A DNA stretch of 64,000 nt from Apostichopus japonicus (taxonomy: Eukaryota > Echinodermata > Holothuroidea > Aspidochirotida > Stichopodidae): contig NC_092576.1 in NCBI RefSeq assembly GCF_037975245.1, forward strand, positions 20,957,611 through 21,021,610, written 5' to 3'. Below, in pieces: positions 42,801 to 57,070 of the stretch. The position numbers were made by a program, and so were the translations under genes. Below the pieces are notes generated by a model. That model was not told the origin of the DNA, ran no database searches, and saw nothing but the letters and a program-made list of their open reading frames with translations. The number at the start of each line of letters is the position of its first letter. Position 1 is the first letter of the stretch.

Positions 42801-42954
42801 ATTCGAATGATCCGTACCGCACATTCGATTGATCGGTCACGCACATTCGCTTGATCGGTACGGAACATTCCTTTGATCGGTACCGCACATTCGATTGATC
42901 GGTACGGAACATTTGATTGATCGGTAAGGAACATTCGATTGATCGGTACTGCAC
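42801..42954 (+). repeat. Seven-unit signature, copy 9 of 11
   Basis: The diagnostic unit is at 42867, in super-unit copy C. It is the derived form with the extra five-unit block, but with GCACATTCG in place of GCATATTCG. An ATTCGGTTG change lies nearby at 42,670. Confidence 0.9.
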
Positions 42955-43059
42955 ATTCGATTGATCGGTACCGCACATTCGATTGATCGGAACCGCACAT
43001 TCGATTGATCGGTACGGAACATTCGATTGATCGGTACCGCACATTCGATTGATCGGTAC

Positions 43060-44665
43060 CGCACATTCGATTGATCGGTACGGAACATTCGATTGATCTG
43101 TACCGCACATTCGATTGATCCGTACCGCACATTCGATTGAGCGGTACCGCACATTCGATTGATCGGTACGGAACATTCGTTTGATCGGTACCGCACATTC
43201 GATTGATCGGTACCGCACATTCGATTGATCGGTACTGCACATTCGATTGATCGGTACTGCACATTCGATTGATCGGTACCGAACATTCGATTGATCGGTA
43301 CCGCACATTCGATTGATCGGTACCGCACATTCGATTGATCGGAACGGAACATTCGTTTGATCGGTACCGCACATTCGATTGATCGGTACCGCACATTCGA
43401 TTGATCGGTACGGAACATTCGTTTGATCGGTACTGCACATTCGATTGATCGGTACCGCACATTCGATTGATCGGTCACGCACATTCGATTGATCGGTACG
43501 GAACATTCGTTTGATCGGTATCGCACATTCGATTGATCGGTACGGAACATTCGATTGATCGGTAAGGAACATTCGATTGATCGGTACCGCACATTCGATT
43601 GATCGGTACGGAACATTCGATTGATCGGTAAGGAACATTCGATTGATCGGTACTGCACATTCGATTGATCGGTACCGAACATTCGATTGATCGGTACCGC
43701 ACATTCGATTGATCGGTACCGCACATTCGATTGATCGGAACGGAACATTCGATTGATCGGTACCGCACATTCGATTGATCGGTACCGCACATTCGATTGA
43801 TCGGTACCGCACATTCGATTGATCGGTACTGCACATTCGATTGATCGGTACCGAACATTCGATTGATCGGTACCGCACATTCGATTGATCGGTACCGCAC
43901 ATTCGATTGATCGGTACGGAACATTCGATTGATCGGTACTGCACATTCGATTGATCGGTACCGCACATTCGATTGATCGGTACCGCACATTCGATTGATC
44001 GGAACGGAACATTCGTTTGATCGGTACCGCACATTAGATTGATCGGTACCGCACATTCGATTGATCGGTACGGAACATTCGTTTGATCGGTACTGCACAT
44101 TCGATTGATCGGTACCGCACATTCGATTGATCGGTCACGCACATTCGATTGATCGGTACGGAACATTCGTTTGATCGGTATCGCACATTCGATTGATCGG
44201 TACGGAACATTCGATTGATCGGTAAGGAACATTCGATTGATCGGTACCGCACATTCGATTGATCGGTACCGCACATTCGATTGATCGGTACCGAACATTC
44301 GATTGATCGGTACGGAACATTCGTTTGATCGGTATCGCACATTCGATTGATCGGTACGGAACATTCGATTGATCGGTAAGGAACATTCGATTGATCGGTA
44401 CCGCACATTCGATTGATCGGTACGGAACATTCGATTGATCGGTAAGGAACATTCGATTGATCGGTACTGCACATTCGATTGATCGGTACCGAACATTCGA
44501 TTGATCGGTACCGCACATTCGATTGATCGGTACCGCACATTCGATTGATCGGAACGGAACATTCGATTGATCGGTACCGCACATTCGATTGATCGAAACG
44601 GAACATTCGATTGATCGGTACCGCACATTCGATTGATCGGTACGGAACATTCGATTGATCGGTAC
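43060..44665 (+). repeat. 1,606-bp tandem duplicate, copy 1
   Basis: Seventy-three units repeated directly downstream. Shared marks are GATCTGTACCGCAC (near 43,096 and 44,702), GATTGAGCGG (43,136 and 44,742) and ATTAGATTG (44,035 and 45,641). The related region at 52.5-54.1 kb has this segment once. Confidence 0.8.
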
Positions 44666-46266
44666 CGCACATTCGATTGATCGGTACGGAACATTCGATT
44701 GATCTGTACCGCACATTCGATTGATCCGTACCGCACATTCGATTGAGCGGTACCGCACATTCGATTGATCGGTACGGAACATTCGTTTGATCGGTACCGC
44801 ACATTCGATTGATCGGTACCGCACATTCGATTGATCGGTACTGCACATTCGATTGATCGGTACTGCACATTCGATTGATCGGTACCGAACATTCGATTGA
44901 TCGGTACCGCACATTCGATTGATCGGTACCGCACATTCGATTGATCGGAACGGAACATTCGTTTGATCGGTACCGCACATTCGATTGATCGGTACCGCAC
45001 ATTCGATTGATCGGTACGGAACATTCGTTTGATCGGTACTGCACATTCGATTGATCGGTACCGCACATTCGATTGATCGGTCACGCACATTCGATTGATC
45101 GGTACGGAACATTCGTTTGATCGGTATCGCACATTCGATTGATCGGTACGGAACATTCGATTGATCGGTAAGGAACATTCGATTGATCGGTACCGCACAT
45201 TCGATTGATCGGTACGGAACATTCGATTGATCGGTAAGGAACATTCGATTGATCGGTACTGCACATTCGATTGATCGGTACCGAACATTCGATTGATCGG
45301 TACCGCACATTCGATTGATCGGTACCGCACATTCGATTGATCGGAACGGAACATTCGATTGATCGGTACCGCACATTCGATTGATCGGTACCGCACATTC
45401 GATTGATCGGTACCGCACATTCGATTGATCGGTACTGCACATTCGATTGATCGGTACCGAACATTCGATTGATCGGTACCGCACATTCGATTGATCGGTA
45501 CCGCACATTCGATTGATCGGTACGGAACATTCGATTGATCGGTACTGCACATTCGATTGATCGGTACCGCACATTCGATTGATCGGTACCGCACATTCGA
45601 TTGATCGGAACGGAACATTCGTTTGATCGGTACCGCACATTAGATTGATCGGTACCGCACATTCGATTGATCGGTACGGAAAATTCGTTTGATCGGTACT
45701 GCACATTCGATTGATCGGTACCGCACATTCGATTGATCGGTCACGCACATTCGATTGATCGGTACGGAACATTCGTTTGATCGGTATCGCACATTCGATT
45801 GATCGGTACGGAACATTCGATTGATCGGTAAGGAACATTCGATTGATCGGTACCGCACATTCGATTGATCGGTACCGCACATTCGATTGATCGGTACCGA
45901 ACATTCGATTGATCGGTACGGAACATTCGTTTGATCGGTATCGCACATTCGATTGATCGGTACGGAACATTCGATTGATCGGTAAGGAACATTCGATTGA
46001 TCGGTACCGCACATTCGATTGATCGGTACGGAACATTCGATTGATCGGTAAGGAACATTCGATTGATCGGTACTGCACATTCGATTGATCGGTACCGAAC
46101 ATTCGATTGATCGGTACCGCACATTCGATTGATCGGTACCGCACATTCGATTGATCGGAACGGAACATTCGATTGATCGGTACCGCACATTCGATTGATC
46201 GAAACGGAACATTCGATTGATCGGTACCGCACATTCGATTGATCGGTACGGAACATTCGATTGATC
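44666..46266 (+). repeat. 1,606-bp tandem duplicate, copy 2
   Basis: This is the second member. Its private change GGAAAATTCG near 45,680 is absent from copy 1 (44,074) and from 53,469. It ends at GATCATTACCGCAC (46,265), where the right-hand relative has GATCGGTACCGCAC. Confidence 0.8.
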
Positions 46267-47160
46267 ATTACCGCACATTCGATTGATCGGAACCGCACAT
46301 TCGATTAATCGGAACGGAACATTCGATTGATCGGTACCGCACATTCGATTGATCGAAACGGAACATTCGATTGATCGGTACCGCACATTCGTTTGATCGG
46401 TACCACACATTCGATTGATCGGTACTGCACATTCGATTGATCGGTACTGCACATTCGATTGATCGGTACCGCACATTCGATTGATCGGTACTGGAAATTC
46501 GATTGATCGCTACTGCACATTCGATTGATCGGTACCGCACATTCGATTGATCGGTACCGCACATTCGATTGATCAGTAACGCACATTCGATTGATCGGTA
46601 CGGAAAATTCGATTGATCGGAACGGAACATTCGATTGATCGGTACCGCACATTCGATTGATCGGAACGGAACATTCGAATGATCGGTACGGCACATTCGA
46701 TTGATCGGTACTGCACATTCGATTGATCGGTACCGCACATTCGATTGATCGGTACCGCACATTCGATTGATCCGTACCGCACATTCGATTGATCGGTACC
46801 GCACATTCGATTGATCGGAACGGAACATTCGATTAATCGGTACCGCACATTCGATTGATCCGTACCGCACATTCGATTGATCGGTCACGCACATTCGATT
46901 GATCGGTACGGAACATTCGTTTGATCGGTACCGCACATTCGATTGATCGGTACGGAACATTCGATTGATCGGTAGGGAACATTCGATTGATCGGTACTGC
47001 ACATTCGATTGATCGGTACCGCACATTCGATTGATCGGTACCGCACATTCGATTGATCGGTACCGCACATTCGATTGATCGGTACCGCACATTCGATTGA
47101 TCGGTACGGAACATTCATTTGATCGGTACCGCACATTCGATTGATCGGTACCGCACATTC
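44690..47160 (+). repeat. Segmental duplicate D6, copy 1 (partner 52479-54950)
   Basis: About 2.5 kb matches at 7,789 bp (354 units plus one base). Checkpoints are the GGTCACGCAC units that begin open-frame breaks at 45,741 and 53,530, ATTAATCGG (46,303 and 54,092), AGTAACGCAC (46,575 and 54,364) and ATTCATTTGATC (47,112 and 54,901). Confidence 0.85.
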
Positions 47161-47794
47161 GATTGATCGGTACCGCACATTCGATTGATCGGAACGGAAC
47201 ATTCGAATGATCGGTACGGCACATTCGATTGATCGGTACTGCGCATTCGATTGATCGGTACCGCACATTCGATTGATCGGTACCCCACATTCGATTGATC
47301 CGTACCGCACATTCGATTGATCGGTACCGCACATTCGATTGATCGGAACGGAACATTCGATTGATCGGTACCGCACATTCGATTGATCCGTACCGCACAT
47401 TCGATTGATCGGTCACGCACATTCGATTGATCGGTACGGAACATTCGTTTGATCGGTAGCGCACATTCGATTGATCGGTACGGAACATTCGATTGATCGG
47501 TAGGGAACATTCGATTGATCGGTACTGCACATTCGATTGATCGGTACCGCACATTCGATTGATCGGTACCGCACATTCGATTGATCGGTACCGCACATTC
47601 GATTGATCGGTACCGCACATTCGATTGATCGGTACGGAACATTCATTTGATCGGTACCGCACATTCGATTGATCGGTACCGCACATTCGATTGATCGGTA
47701 CTGCACATTCGATTGATCGGTACTGCACATTCGATTGATCGGTACCGAACATTCGATTGATCGGTACCGCACATTCGATTGATCGGTACCGCAC
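46299..47794 (+). repeat. 1,497-bp tandem duplicate, copy 1
   Basis: Sixty-eight units (1,496 bp) repeated directly downstream at 1,497 bp. Shared marks are GATCGCTACTGCAC (46,505 and 48,002), AGTAACGCAC (46,575 and 48,072), GGTACTGCGC (47,236 and 48,733), GGTACCCCAC (47,279 and 48,776) and ATTCATTTG (47,640 and 49,137). Confidence 0.85.
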
Positions 47795-47817
47795 ATTCGA
47801 TTTGATCGGAACGGAAC
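47795..47817 (+). repeat. 23-bp off-length unit at a duplication junction
   Basis: The unit reads ATTCGATTTGATC then GGAACGGAAC, with three Ts where two are normal. The corresponding units at 46,299 (ATTCGATTAATCGG) and near 54,088 are 22 bp. It sits exactly where the 1,497 bp tandem copy begins. Confidence 0.95.
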
Positions 47818-49291
47818 ATTCGATTGATCGGTACCGCACATTCGATTGATCGAAACGGAACATTCGATTGATCGGTACCGCACATTCGTTTGATCGGTAC
47901 CACACATTCGATTGATCGGTACTGCACATTCGATTGATCGGTACTGCACATTCGATTGATCGGTACCGCACATTCGATTGATCGGTACTGGAAATTCGAT
48001 TGATCGCTACTGCACATTCGATTGATCGGTACCGCACATTCGATTGATCGGTACCGCACATTCGATTGATCAGTAACGCACATTCGATTGATCGGTACGG
48101 AAAATTCGATTGATCGGAACGGAACATTCGATTGATCGGTACCGCACATTCGATTGATCGGAACGGAACATTCGAATGATCGGTACGGCACATTCGATTG
48201 ATCGGTACTGCACATTCGATTGATCGGTACCGCACATTCGATTGATCGGTACCGCACATTCGATTGATCCGTACCGCACATTCGATTGATCGGTACCGCA
48301 CATTCGATTGATCGGAACGGAACATTCGATTAATCGGTACCGCACATTCGATTGATCCGTACCGCACATTCGATTGATCGGTCACGCACATTCGATTGAT
48401 CGGTACGGAACATTCGTTTGATCGGTACCGCACATTCGATTGATCGGTACGGAACATTCGATTGATCGGTACCGCACATTCGATTGATCGGTACTGCACA
48501 TTCGATTGATCGGTACCGCACATTCGATTGATCGGTACCGCACATTCGATTGATCGGTACCGCACATTCGATTGATCGGTACCGCACATTCGATTGATCG
48601 GTACGGAACATTCATTTGATCGGTACCGCACATTCGATTGATCGGTACCGCACATTCGATTGATCGGTACCGCACATTCGATTGATCGGAACGGAACATT
48701 CGAATGATCGGTACGGCACATTCGATTGATCGGTACTGCGCATTCGATTGATCGGTACCGCACATTCGATTGATCGGTACCCCACATTCGATTGATCCGT
48801 ACCGCACATTCGATTGATCGGTACCGCACATTCGATTGATCGGAACGGAACATTCGATTGATCGGTACCGCACATTCGATTGATCCGTACCGCACATTCG
48901 ATTGATCGGTCACGCACATTCGATTGATCGGTACGGAACATTCGTTTGATCGGTAGCGCACATTCGATTGATCGGTACGGAACATTCGATTGATCGGTAG
49001 GGAACATTCGATTGATCGGTACTGCACATTCGATTGATCGGTACCGCACATTCGATTGATCGGTACCGCACATTCGATTGATCGGTACCGCACATTCGAT
49101 TGATCGGTACCGCACATTCGATTGATCGGTACGGAACATTCATTTGATCGGTACCGCACATTCGATTGATCGGTACCGCACATTCGATTGATCGGTACTG
49201 CACATTCGATTGATCGGTACTGCACATTCGATTGATCGGTACCGAACATTCGATTGATCGGTACCGCACATTCGATTGATCGGTACCGCAC
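47795..49291 (+). repeat. 1,497-bp tandem duplicate, copy 2
   Basis: This is the second member. It begins with the only 23 bp unit in the window. One unit near 48,470 reads GGTACCGCAC where copy 1 has GGTAGGGAAC (46,973), a later change. Confidence 0.85.
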
Positions 49292-49577
49292 ATTCGATTG
49301 ATCGGAACGGAACATTCGATTGATCGGTACCGCACATTCGATTGATCGGAACGGAACATTCGATTGATCGGTACCGCACATTCGTTTCATCAGTAGCGCA
49401 CATTCGATTGATCGGTACCGCACATTCGATTGATCGGTACTGCACATTCGATTGATCGGTACTGCACATTCGATTGATCGGTACTGCACATTCGATTGAT
49501 CGGAACGGAACATTCGATTGATCGGTACCGCACATTCGATTGATCGGAACGGAACATTCGATTGATCGGTACCGCAC

Positions 49578-51350
49578 ATTCGTTTCATCTGTACCGCACA
49601 TTCGATTGATCGGTACTGCACATTCGATTGATCGGTACTGCACATTCGATTGATCGGTACTGCACATTCGATTGATCGGTACTGCACATTCGATTGATCG
49701 GTACCGCACATTCGATTGATCGGTACCGCACATTCGATTGATCCGTACCGCACATTCGATTGATCGGTACCGCACATTCGATTGATCGGAACGGAACATT
49801 CGATTGATCGGTACCGCACATTCGATTGATCGGTACCGCACATTCGATTGATCAGTAACGCACATTCGATTGATCGGTACGGAAAATTCGATTGATCGGA
49901 ACGGAACATTCGATTGATCGGTACCGCACATTCGATTGATCGGAACGGAACATTCGATTGATCGGTACCGCACATTCGATTGATCCGTACCGCACATTCG
50001 ATTGATCGGTCACGCACATTCGATTGATCGGTACGGAACATTCGTTTGATCGGTACCGCACATTCGATTGATCGGTACGGAACATTCGATTGATCGGTAG
50101 GGAACATTCGATTGATCGGTACTGCACATTCGATTGATCGGTACCGCACATTCGATTGATCGGTACCGCACATTCGATTGATCGGTACTGCACATTCGCT
50201 TGATCGGTACTGCACATTCGATTGATCGGTACCGCACATTCGATTGATCGGAACGGAACATTCGATTGATCGGTACCGCACATTCGATTGATCCGTACCG
50301 CACATTCGATTGATCGGTCACGCACATTCGATTGATCGGTACGGAACATTCGTTTGATCGGTACCGCACATTCGATTGATCGGTACGGAACATTCGATTG
50401 ATCGGTAGGGAACATTCGATTGATCGGTACTGCACATTCGATTGATCGGTACCGCACATTCGATTGATCGGTACCGCACATTCGATTGATCGGTACGGAA
50501 CATTCATTTGATCGGTACCGCACATTCGATTGATCGGTACCGCACATTCGATTGATCGGTACTGCACATTCGATTGATCGGTACTGCACATTCGATTGAT
50601 CGGTACCGAACATTCGATTGATCGGTACCGCACATTCGATTGATCGGTACCGCACATTCGATTGATCGGAACGGAACATTCGATTGATCGGTACCGCACA
50701 TTCGATTGATCGGAACGGAACATTCGATTGATCGGTACCGCACATTCGTTTCATCAGTACCGCACTTTCGATTGATCGGTACCGCACATTCGATTGATCG
50801 GTACTGCACATTCGATTGATCGGTACTGCACATTCGATTGATCGGTACTGCACATTCGATTGATCGGTACCGCACATTCGATTGATCGGTACCGCACATT
50901 CGATTGATCCGTACCGCACATTCGATTGATCGGTACCGCACATTCGATTGATCGGAACGGAACATTCGATTGATCGGTACCGCACATTCGATTGATCGGT
51001 ACCGCACATTCGATTGATCAGTAACGCACATTCGATTGATCGGTACGGAAAATTCGATTGATCGGAACGGAACATTCGATTGATCGGTACCGCACATTCG
51101 ATTGATCGGAACGGAACATTCGAATGATCGGTACGGCACATTCGATTGATCGGTACTGCACATTCGATTGATCGGTACCGCACATTCGATTGATCGGTAC
51201 CGCACATTCGATTGATCCGTACCGCACATTCGATTGATCGGTACCGCACATTCGATTGATCGGAACGGAACATTCGATTGATCGGTACCGCACATTCGAT
51301 TGATCCGTACCGCACATTCGATTGATCGGTCACGCACATTCGATTGATCG
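49578..51350 (+). repeat. Segmental duplicate D7, copy 1 (partner 55298-57070)
   Basis: About 1.8 kb matches at 5,720 bp (260 units). Checkpoints are ATTCGTTTCATC (49,578 and 55,298; 50,744 and 56,464), AGTAACGCAC (49,854 and 55,574; 51,020 and 56,740) and GGTAGGGAAC near 50,095 and 55,815. Just upstream, 48,900-49,400 matches 54,664-55,164 at 5,764 bp. Confidence 0.85.
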
Positions 51351-54075
51351 GAACGGAACATTCGAATGATCGGTACCGCACATTCGATTGATCGGCACGG
51401 AACATTCGATTGATCGGAACGGAACATTCGATTGATCGGTACCGCACATTCGATTGATCCGTACCGCACATTCGATTGATCGGTCACGCACATTCGATTG
51501 AGAGGTACGGAACATTCGTTTGATCGGTACCGCACATTCGATTGATCGGTACGGAACATTCGATTGATCGGTAAGGAACATTCGATTGATCGGTACTGCA
51601 CATTCGATTGATCGGTACCGCACATTCGATTGATCGGTACCGCACATTCGATTGATCGGTACCGCACATTCGATTGATCGGTACGGAACATTCGTTTGAT
51701 CGGTACCGCACATTCGATTGATCGGTACCGCACATTCGATTGATCGGTACTGCACATTCGATTGATCGGTACTGCACATTCGATTGATCGGTACCGAACA
51801 TTCGATTGATCGGTACCGCACATTCGATTGATCGGTACCGCACATTCGATTGATCGGAACGGAACATTCGATTGATCGGTACCGCACATTCGATTGATCG
51901 AAACGGAACATTCGATTGATCGGTACCGCACATTCGTTTGATCGGTACCGCACATTCGATTGATCGGTACCGCACATTCGATTGATCGGTACTGCACATT
52001 CGCTTGATCGGTACTGCACATTCGATTGATCGGTACCGCACATTCGATTGATCGGTACCGCACATTCGATTGATCGGTACCGCACATTCGAATGATCCGT
52101 ACCGCACATTCGATTGATCGGTCACGCACATTCGCTTGATCGGTACCGCACATTCGATTGATCGGTACCGCACATTCGATTGATCGGTACCGCACATTCG
52201 AATGATCCGTACCGCACATTCGATTGATCGGTCACGCACATTCGCTTGATCGGTACGGAACATTCCTTTGATCGGTACCGCACATTCGATTGATCGGTAC
52301 GGAACATTTGATTGATCGGTAAGGAACATTCGATTGATCGGTACTGCACATTCGATTGATCGGTACCGCACATTCGATTGATCGGAACCGCACATTCGAT
52401 TGATCGGTACGGAACATTCGATTGATCGGTACCGCACATTCGATTGATCGGTACCGCACATTCGATTGATCGGTACGGAACATTCGATTGATCTGTACCG
52501 CACATTCGATTGATCCGTACCGCACATTCGATTGAGCGGTACCGCACATTCGATTGATCGGTACGGAACATTCGTTTGATCGGTACCGCACATTCGATTG
52601 ATCGGTACCGCACATTCGATTGATCGGTACTGCACATTCGATTGATCGGTACTGCACATTCGATTGATCGGTACCGAACATTCGATTGATCGGTACCGCA
52701 CATTCGATTGATCGGTACCGCACATTCGATTGATCGGAACGGAACATTCGTTTGATCGGTACCGCACATTCGATTGATCGGTACCGCACATTCGATTGAT
52801 CGGTACGGAACATTCGTTTGATCGGTATCGCACATTCGATTGATCGGTACCGCACATTCGATTGATCGGTCACGCACATTCGATTGATCGGTACGGAACA
52901 TTCGTTTGATCGGTATCGCACATTCGATTGATCGGTACGGAACATTCGATTGATCGGTAAGGAACATTCGATTGATCGGTACCGCACATTCGATTGATCG
53001 GTACGGAACATTCGATTGATCGGTAAGGAACATTCGATTGATCGGTACTGCACATTCGATTGATCGGTACCGAACATTCGATTGATCGGTACCGCACATT
53101 CGATTGATCGGTACCGCACATTCGATTGATCGGAACGGAACATTCGATTGATCGGTACCGCACATTCGATTGATCGGTACCGCACATTCGATTGATCGGT
53201 ACCGCACATTCGATTGATCGGTACTGCACATTCGATTGATCGGTACCGAACATTCGATTGATCGGTACCGCACATTCGATTGATCGGTACCGCACATTCG
53301 ATTGATCGGTACGGAACATTCGATTGATCGGTACTGCACATTCGATTGATCGGTACCGCACATTCGATTGATCGGTACCGCACATTCGATTGATCGGAAC
53401 GGAACATTCGTTTGATCGGTACCGCACATTAGATTGATCGGTACCGCACATTCGATTGATCGGTACGGAACATTCGTTTGATCGGTACTGCACATTCGAT
53501 TGATCGGTACCGCACATTCGATTGATCGGTCACGCACATTCGATTGATCGGTACGGAACATTCGTTTGATCGGTATCGCACATTCGATTGATCGGTACGG
53601 AACATTCGATTGATCGGTAAGGAACATTCGATTGATCGGTACCGCACATTCGATTGATCGGTACCGCACATTCGATTGATCGGTACCGAACATTCGATTG
53701 ATCGGTACGGAACATTCGTTTGATCGGTATCGCACATTCGATTGATCGGTACGGAACATTCGATTGATCGGTAAGGAACATTCGATTGATCGGTACCGCA
53801 CATTCGATTGATCGGTACGGAACATTCGATTGATCGGTAAGGAACATTCGATTGATCGGTACTGCACATTCGATTGATCGGTACCGAACATTCGATTGAT
53901 CGGTACCGCACATTCGATTGATCGGTACCGCACATTCGATTGATCGGAACGGAACATTCGATTGATCGGTACCGCACATTCGATTGATCGAAACGGAACA
54001 TTCGATTGATCGGTACCGCACATTCGATTGATCGGTACGGAACATTCGATTGATCGGTACCGCACATTCGATTGA
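51350..54075 (+). repeat. Segmental duplicate D5, copy 2 (partner 41955-44680)
   Basis: This is the downstream member. It starts with GGAACGGAAC at about 51,349, where the left member has GTTAGGGAAC. It then overlaps the partner region of the 7,789 bp pair, because copy 1 lies beside a 1,606 bp tandem duplication that is single here. Confidence 0.85.
52196..52349 (+). repeat. Seven-unit signature, copy 10 of 11
   Basis: The diagnostic unit is at 52262, in D5 copy 2. It is the derived form with the extra five-unit block (GGTCACGCAC units 110 bp apart). Confidence 0.9.
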
Positions 54076-54950
54076 TCGGAACCGCACATTCGATTAATCG
54101 GAACGGAACATTCGATTGATCGGTACCGCACATTCGATTGATCGAAACGGAACATTCGATTGATCGGTACCGCACATTCGTTTGATAGGTACCACACATT
54201 CGATTGATCGGTACTGCACATTCGATTGATCGGTACTGCACATTCGATTGATCGGTACCGCACATTCGATTGATCGGTACTGGAAATTCGATTGATCGCT
54301 ACTGCACATTCGATTGATCGGTACCGCACATTCGATTGATCGGTACCGCACATTCGATTGATCAGTAACGCACATTCGATTGATCGGTACGGAAAATTCG
54401 ATTGATCGGAACGGAACATTCGATTGATCGGTACCGCACATTCGATTGATCGGAACGGAACATTCGAATGATCGGTACGGCACATTCGATTGATCGGTAC
54501 TGCACATTCGATTGATCGGTACCGCACATTCGATTGATCGGTACCGCACATTCGATTGATCCGTACCGCACATTCGATTGATCGGTACCGCACATTCGAT
54601 TGATCGGAACGGAACATTCGATTGATCGGTACCGCACATTCGATTGATCCGTACCGCACATTCGATTGATCGGTCACGCACATTCGATTGATCGGTACGG
54701 AACATTCGTTTGATCGGTAGCGCACATTCGATTGATCGGTACGGAACATTCGATTGATCGGTAGGGAACATTCGATTGATCGGTACTGCACATTCGATTG
54801 ATCGGTACCGCACATTCGATTGATCGGTACCGCACATTCGATTGATCGGTACCGCACATTCGATTGATCGGTACCGCACATTCGATTGATCGGTACGGAA
54901 CATTCATTTGATCGGTACCGCACATTCGATTGATCGGTACCGCACATTCG
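52479..54950 (+). repeat. Segmental duplicate D6, copy 2 (partner 44690-47160)
   Basis: This is the downstream member. A private change is TTTGATAGGTACCAC at about 54,181 in place of TTTGATCGGTACCAC. The region overlaps D5 copy 2, showing that the 9,395 and 7,789 bp relations are one duplication split by the 1,606 bp tandem copy. Confidence 0.85.
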
Positions 54951-55297
54951 ATTGATCGGTACTGCACATTCGATTGATCGGTACTGCACATTCGATTGAT
55001 CGGTACCGAACATTCGATTGATCGGTACCGCACATTCGATTGATCGGTACCGCACATTCGATTGATCGGAACGGAACATTCGATTGATCGGTACCGCATA
55101 TTCGATTGATCGGAACGGAACATTCGATTGATCGGTATCGCACATTCGTTTCATCAGTACCGCACATTCGATTGATCGGTACCGCACATTCGATTGATCG
55201 GTACTGCACATTCGATTGATCGGAACGGAACATTCGATTGATCGGTACCGCACATTCGATTGATCGGAACGGAACATTCGATTGATCGGTACCGCAC

Positions 55298-57070
55298 ATT
55301 CGTTTCATCAGTACCGCACATTCGATTGATCGGTACCGCACATTCGATTGATCGGTACTGCACATTCGATTGATCGGTACTGCACATTCGATTGATCGGT
55401 ACTGCACATTCGATTGATCGGTACCGCACATTCGATTGATCGGTACCGCACATTCGATTGATCCGTACCGCACATTCGATTGATCGGTACCGCACATTCG
55501 ATTGATCGGAACGGAACATTCGATTGATCGGTACCGCACATTCGATTGATCGGTACCGCACATTCGATTGATCAGTAACGCACATTCGATTGATCGGTAC
55601 GGAAAATTCGATTGATCGGAACGGAACATTCGATTGATCGGTACCGCACATTCGATTGATCGGAACAAAACATTCGATTGATCGGTACCGCACATTCGAT
55701 TGATCCGTACCGCACATTCGATTGATCGGTCACGCACATTCGATTGATCGGTACGGAACATTCGTTTGATCGGTACCGCACATTCGATTGATCGGTACGG
55801 AACATTCGATTGATCGGTAGGGAACATTCGATTGATCGGTACTGCACATTCGATTGATCGGTACCGCACATTCGATTGATCGGTACCGCACATTCGATTG
55901 ATCGGTACTGCACATTCGCTTGATCGGTACTGCACATTCGATTGATCGGTACCGCACATTCGATTGATCGGAACGGAACATTCGATTGATCGGTACCGCA
56001 CATTCGATTGATCCGTACCGCACATTCGATTGATCGGTCACGCACATTCGATTGATCGGTACGGAACATTCGTTTGATCGGTACCGCACATTCGATTGAT
56101 CGGTACGGAACATTCGATTGATCGGTAGGGAACATTCGATTGATCGGTACTGCACATTCGATTGATCGGTACCGCACATTCGATTGATCGGTACCGCACA
56201 TTCGATTGATCGGTACGGAACATTCATTTGATCGGTACCGCACATTCGATTGATCGGTACCGCACATTCGATTGATCGGTACTGCACATTCGATTGATCG
56301 GTACTGCACATTCGATTGATCGGTACCGAACATTCGATTGATCGGTACCGCACATTCGATTGATCGGTACCGCACATTCGATTGATCGGAACGGAACATT
56401 CGATTGATCGGTACCGCACATTCGATTGATCGGAACGGAACATTCGATTGATCGGTACCGCACATTCGTTTCATCAGTACCGCACATTCGATTGATCGGT
56501 ACCGCACATTCGATTGATCGGTACTGCACATTCGATTGATCGGTACTGCACATTCGATTGATCGGTACTGCACATTCGATTGATCGGTACCGCACATTCG
56601 ATTGATCGGTACCGCACATTCGATTGATCCGTACCGCACATTCGATTGATCGGTACCGCACATTCGATTGATCGGAACGGAACATTCGATTGATCGGTAC
56701 CGCACATTCGATTGATCGGTACCGCACATTCGATTGATCAGTAACGCACATTCGATTGATCGGTACGGAAAATTCGATTGATCGGAACGGAACATTCGAT
56801 TGATCGGTACCGCACATTCGATTGATCGGAACGGAACATTCGAATGATCGGTACGGCACATTCGATTGATCGGTACTGCACATTCGATTGATCGGTACCG
56901 CACATTCGATTGATCGGTACCGCACATTCGATTGATCCGTACCGCACATTCGATTGATCGGTACCGCACATTCGATTGATCGGAACGGAACATTCGATTG
57001 ATCGGTACCGCACATTCGATTGATCCGTACCGCACATTCGATTGATCGGTCACGCACATTCGATTGATCG
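55298..57070 (+). repeat. Segmental duplicate D7, copy 2 (partner 49578-51350)
   Basis: This is the downstream member. Its private change GGAACAAAAC at 55,663 replaces GGAACGGAAC. At the right end it continues with GGTACGGAAC, where copy 1 switches to GGAACGGAAC and joins D5 copy 2. Confidence 0.85.

Larger units (their letters stand above)
39612..43912 (+). repeat. 4.36-kb super-unit, copy C
   Basis: It matches copy A over about 4.3 kb at 7,412 bp (337 units less two bases) and includes the 59 units missing from B. Small private changes include GTGCGGTACTG in place of GTGCGGTATCG on the reverse strand near 41,955-41,985. It ends near 43,912, where GGTACGGAAC replaces the CGTACCGCAC of copy A (36,500). 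Confidence 0.85.
41955..44680 (+). repeat. Segmental duplicate D5, copy 1 (partner 51350-54075)
   Basis: About 2.7 kb matches at 9,395 bp (427 units plus one base, from the 23 bp unit at 47795). Shared marks are ATTCGAATGATC near 41,965 and 51,360, ATTCCTTTGATC (42867 and 52262), and the doubled GGTCACGCAC pair 110 bp apart. GAGAGGTACGG follows GGTCACGCAC in both. Confidence 0.85.

Noticed and set aside
46268-50305. Minus-strand open frame of 1,345 codons as a gene
   Set aside because: Same reason. It also passes through the 23 bp unit at 47,795, which shifts the phase of its repeat without ending it. That is expected when all frames are open and unlike a conserved coding sequence.
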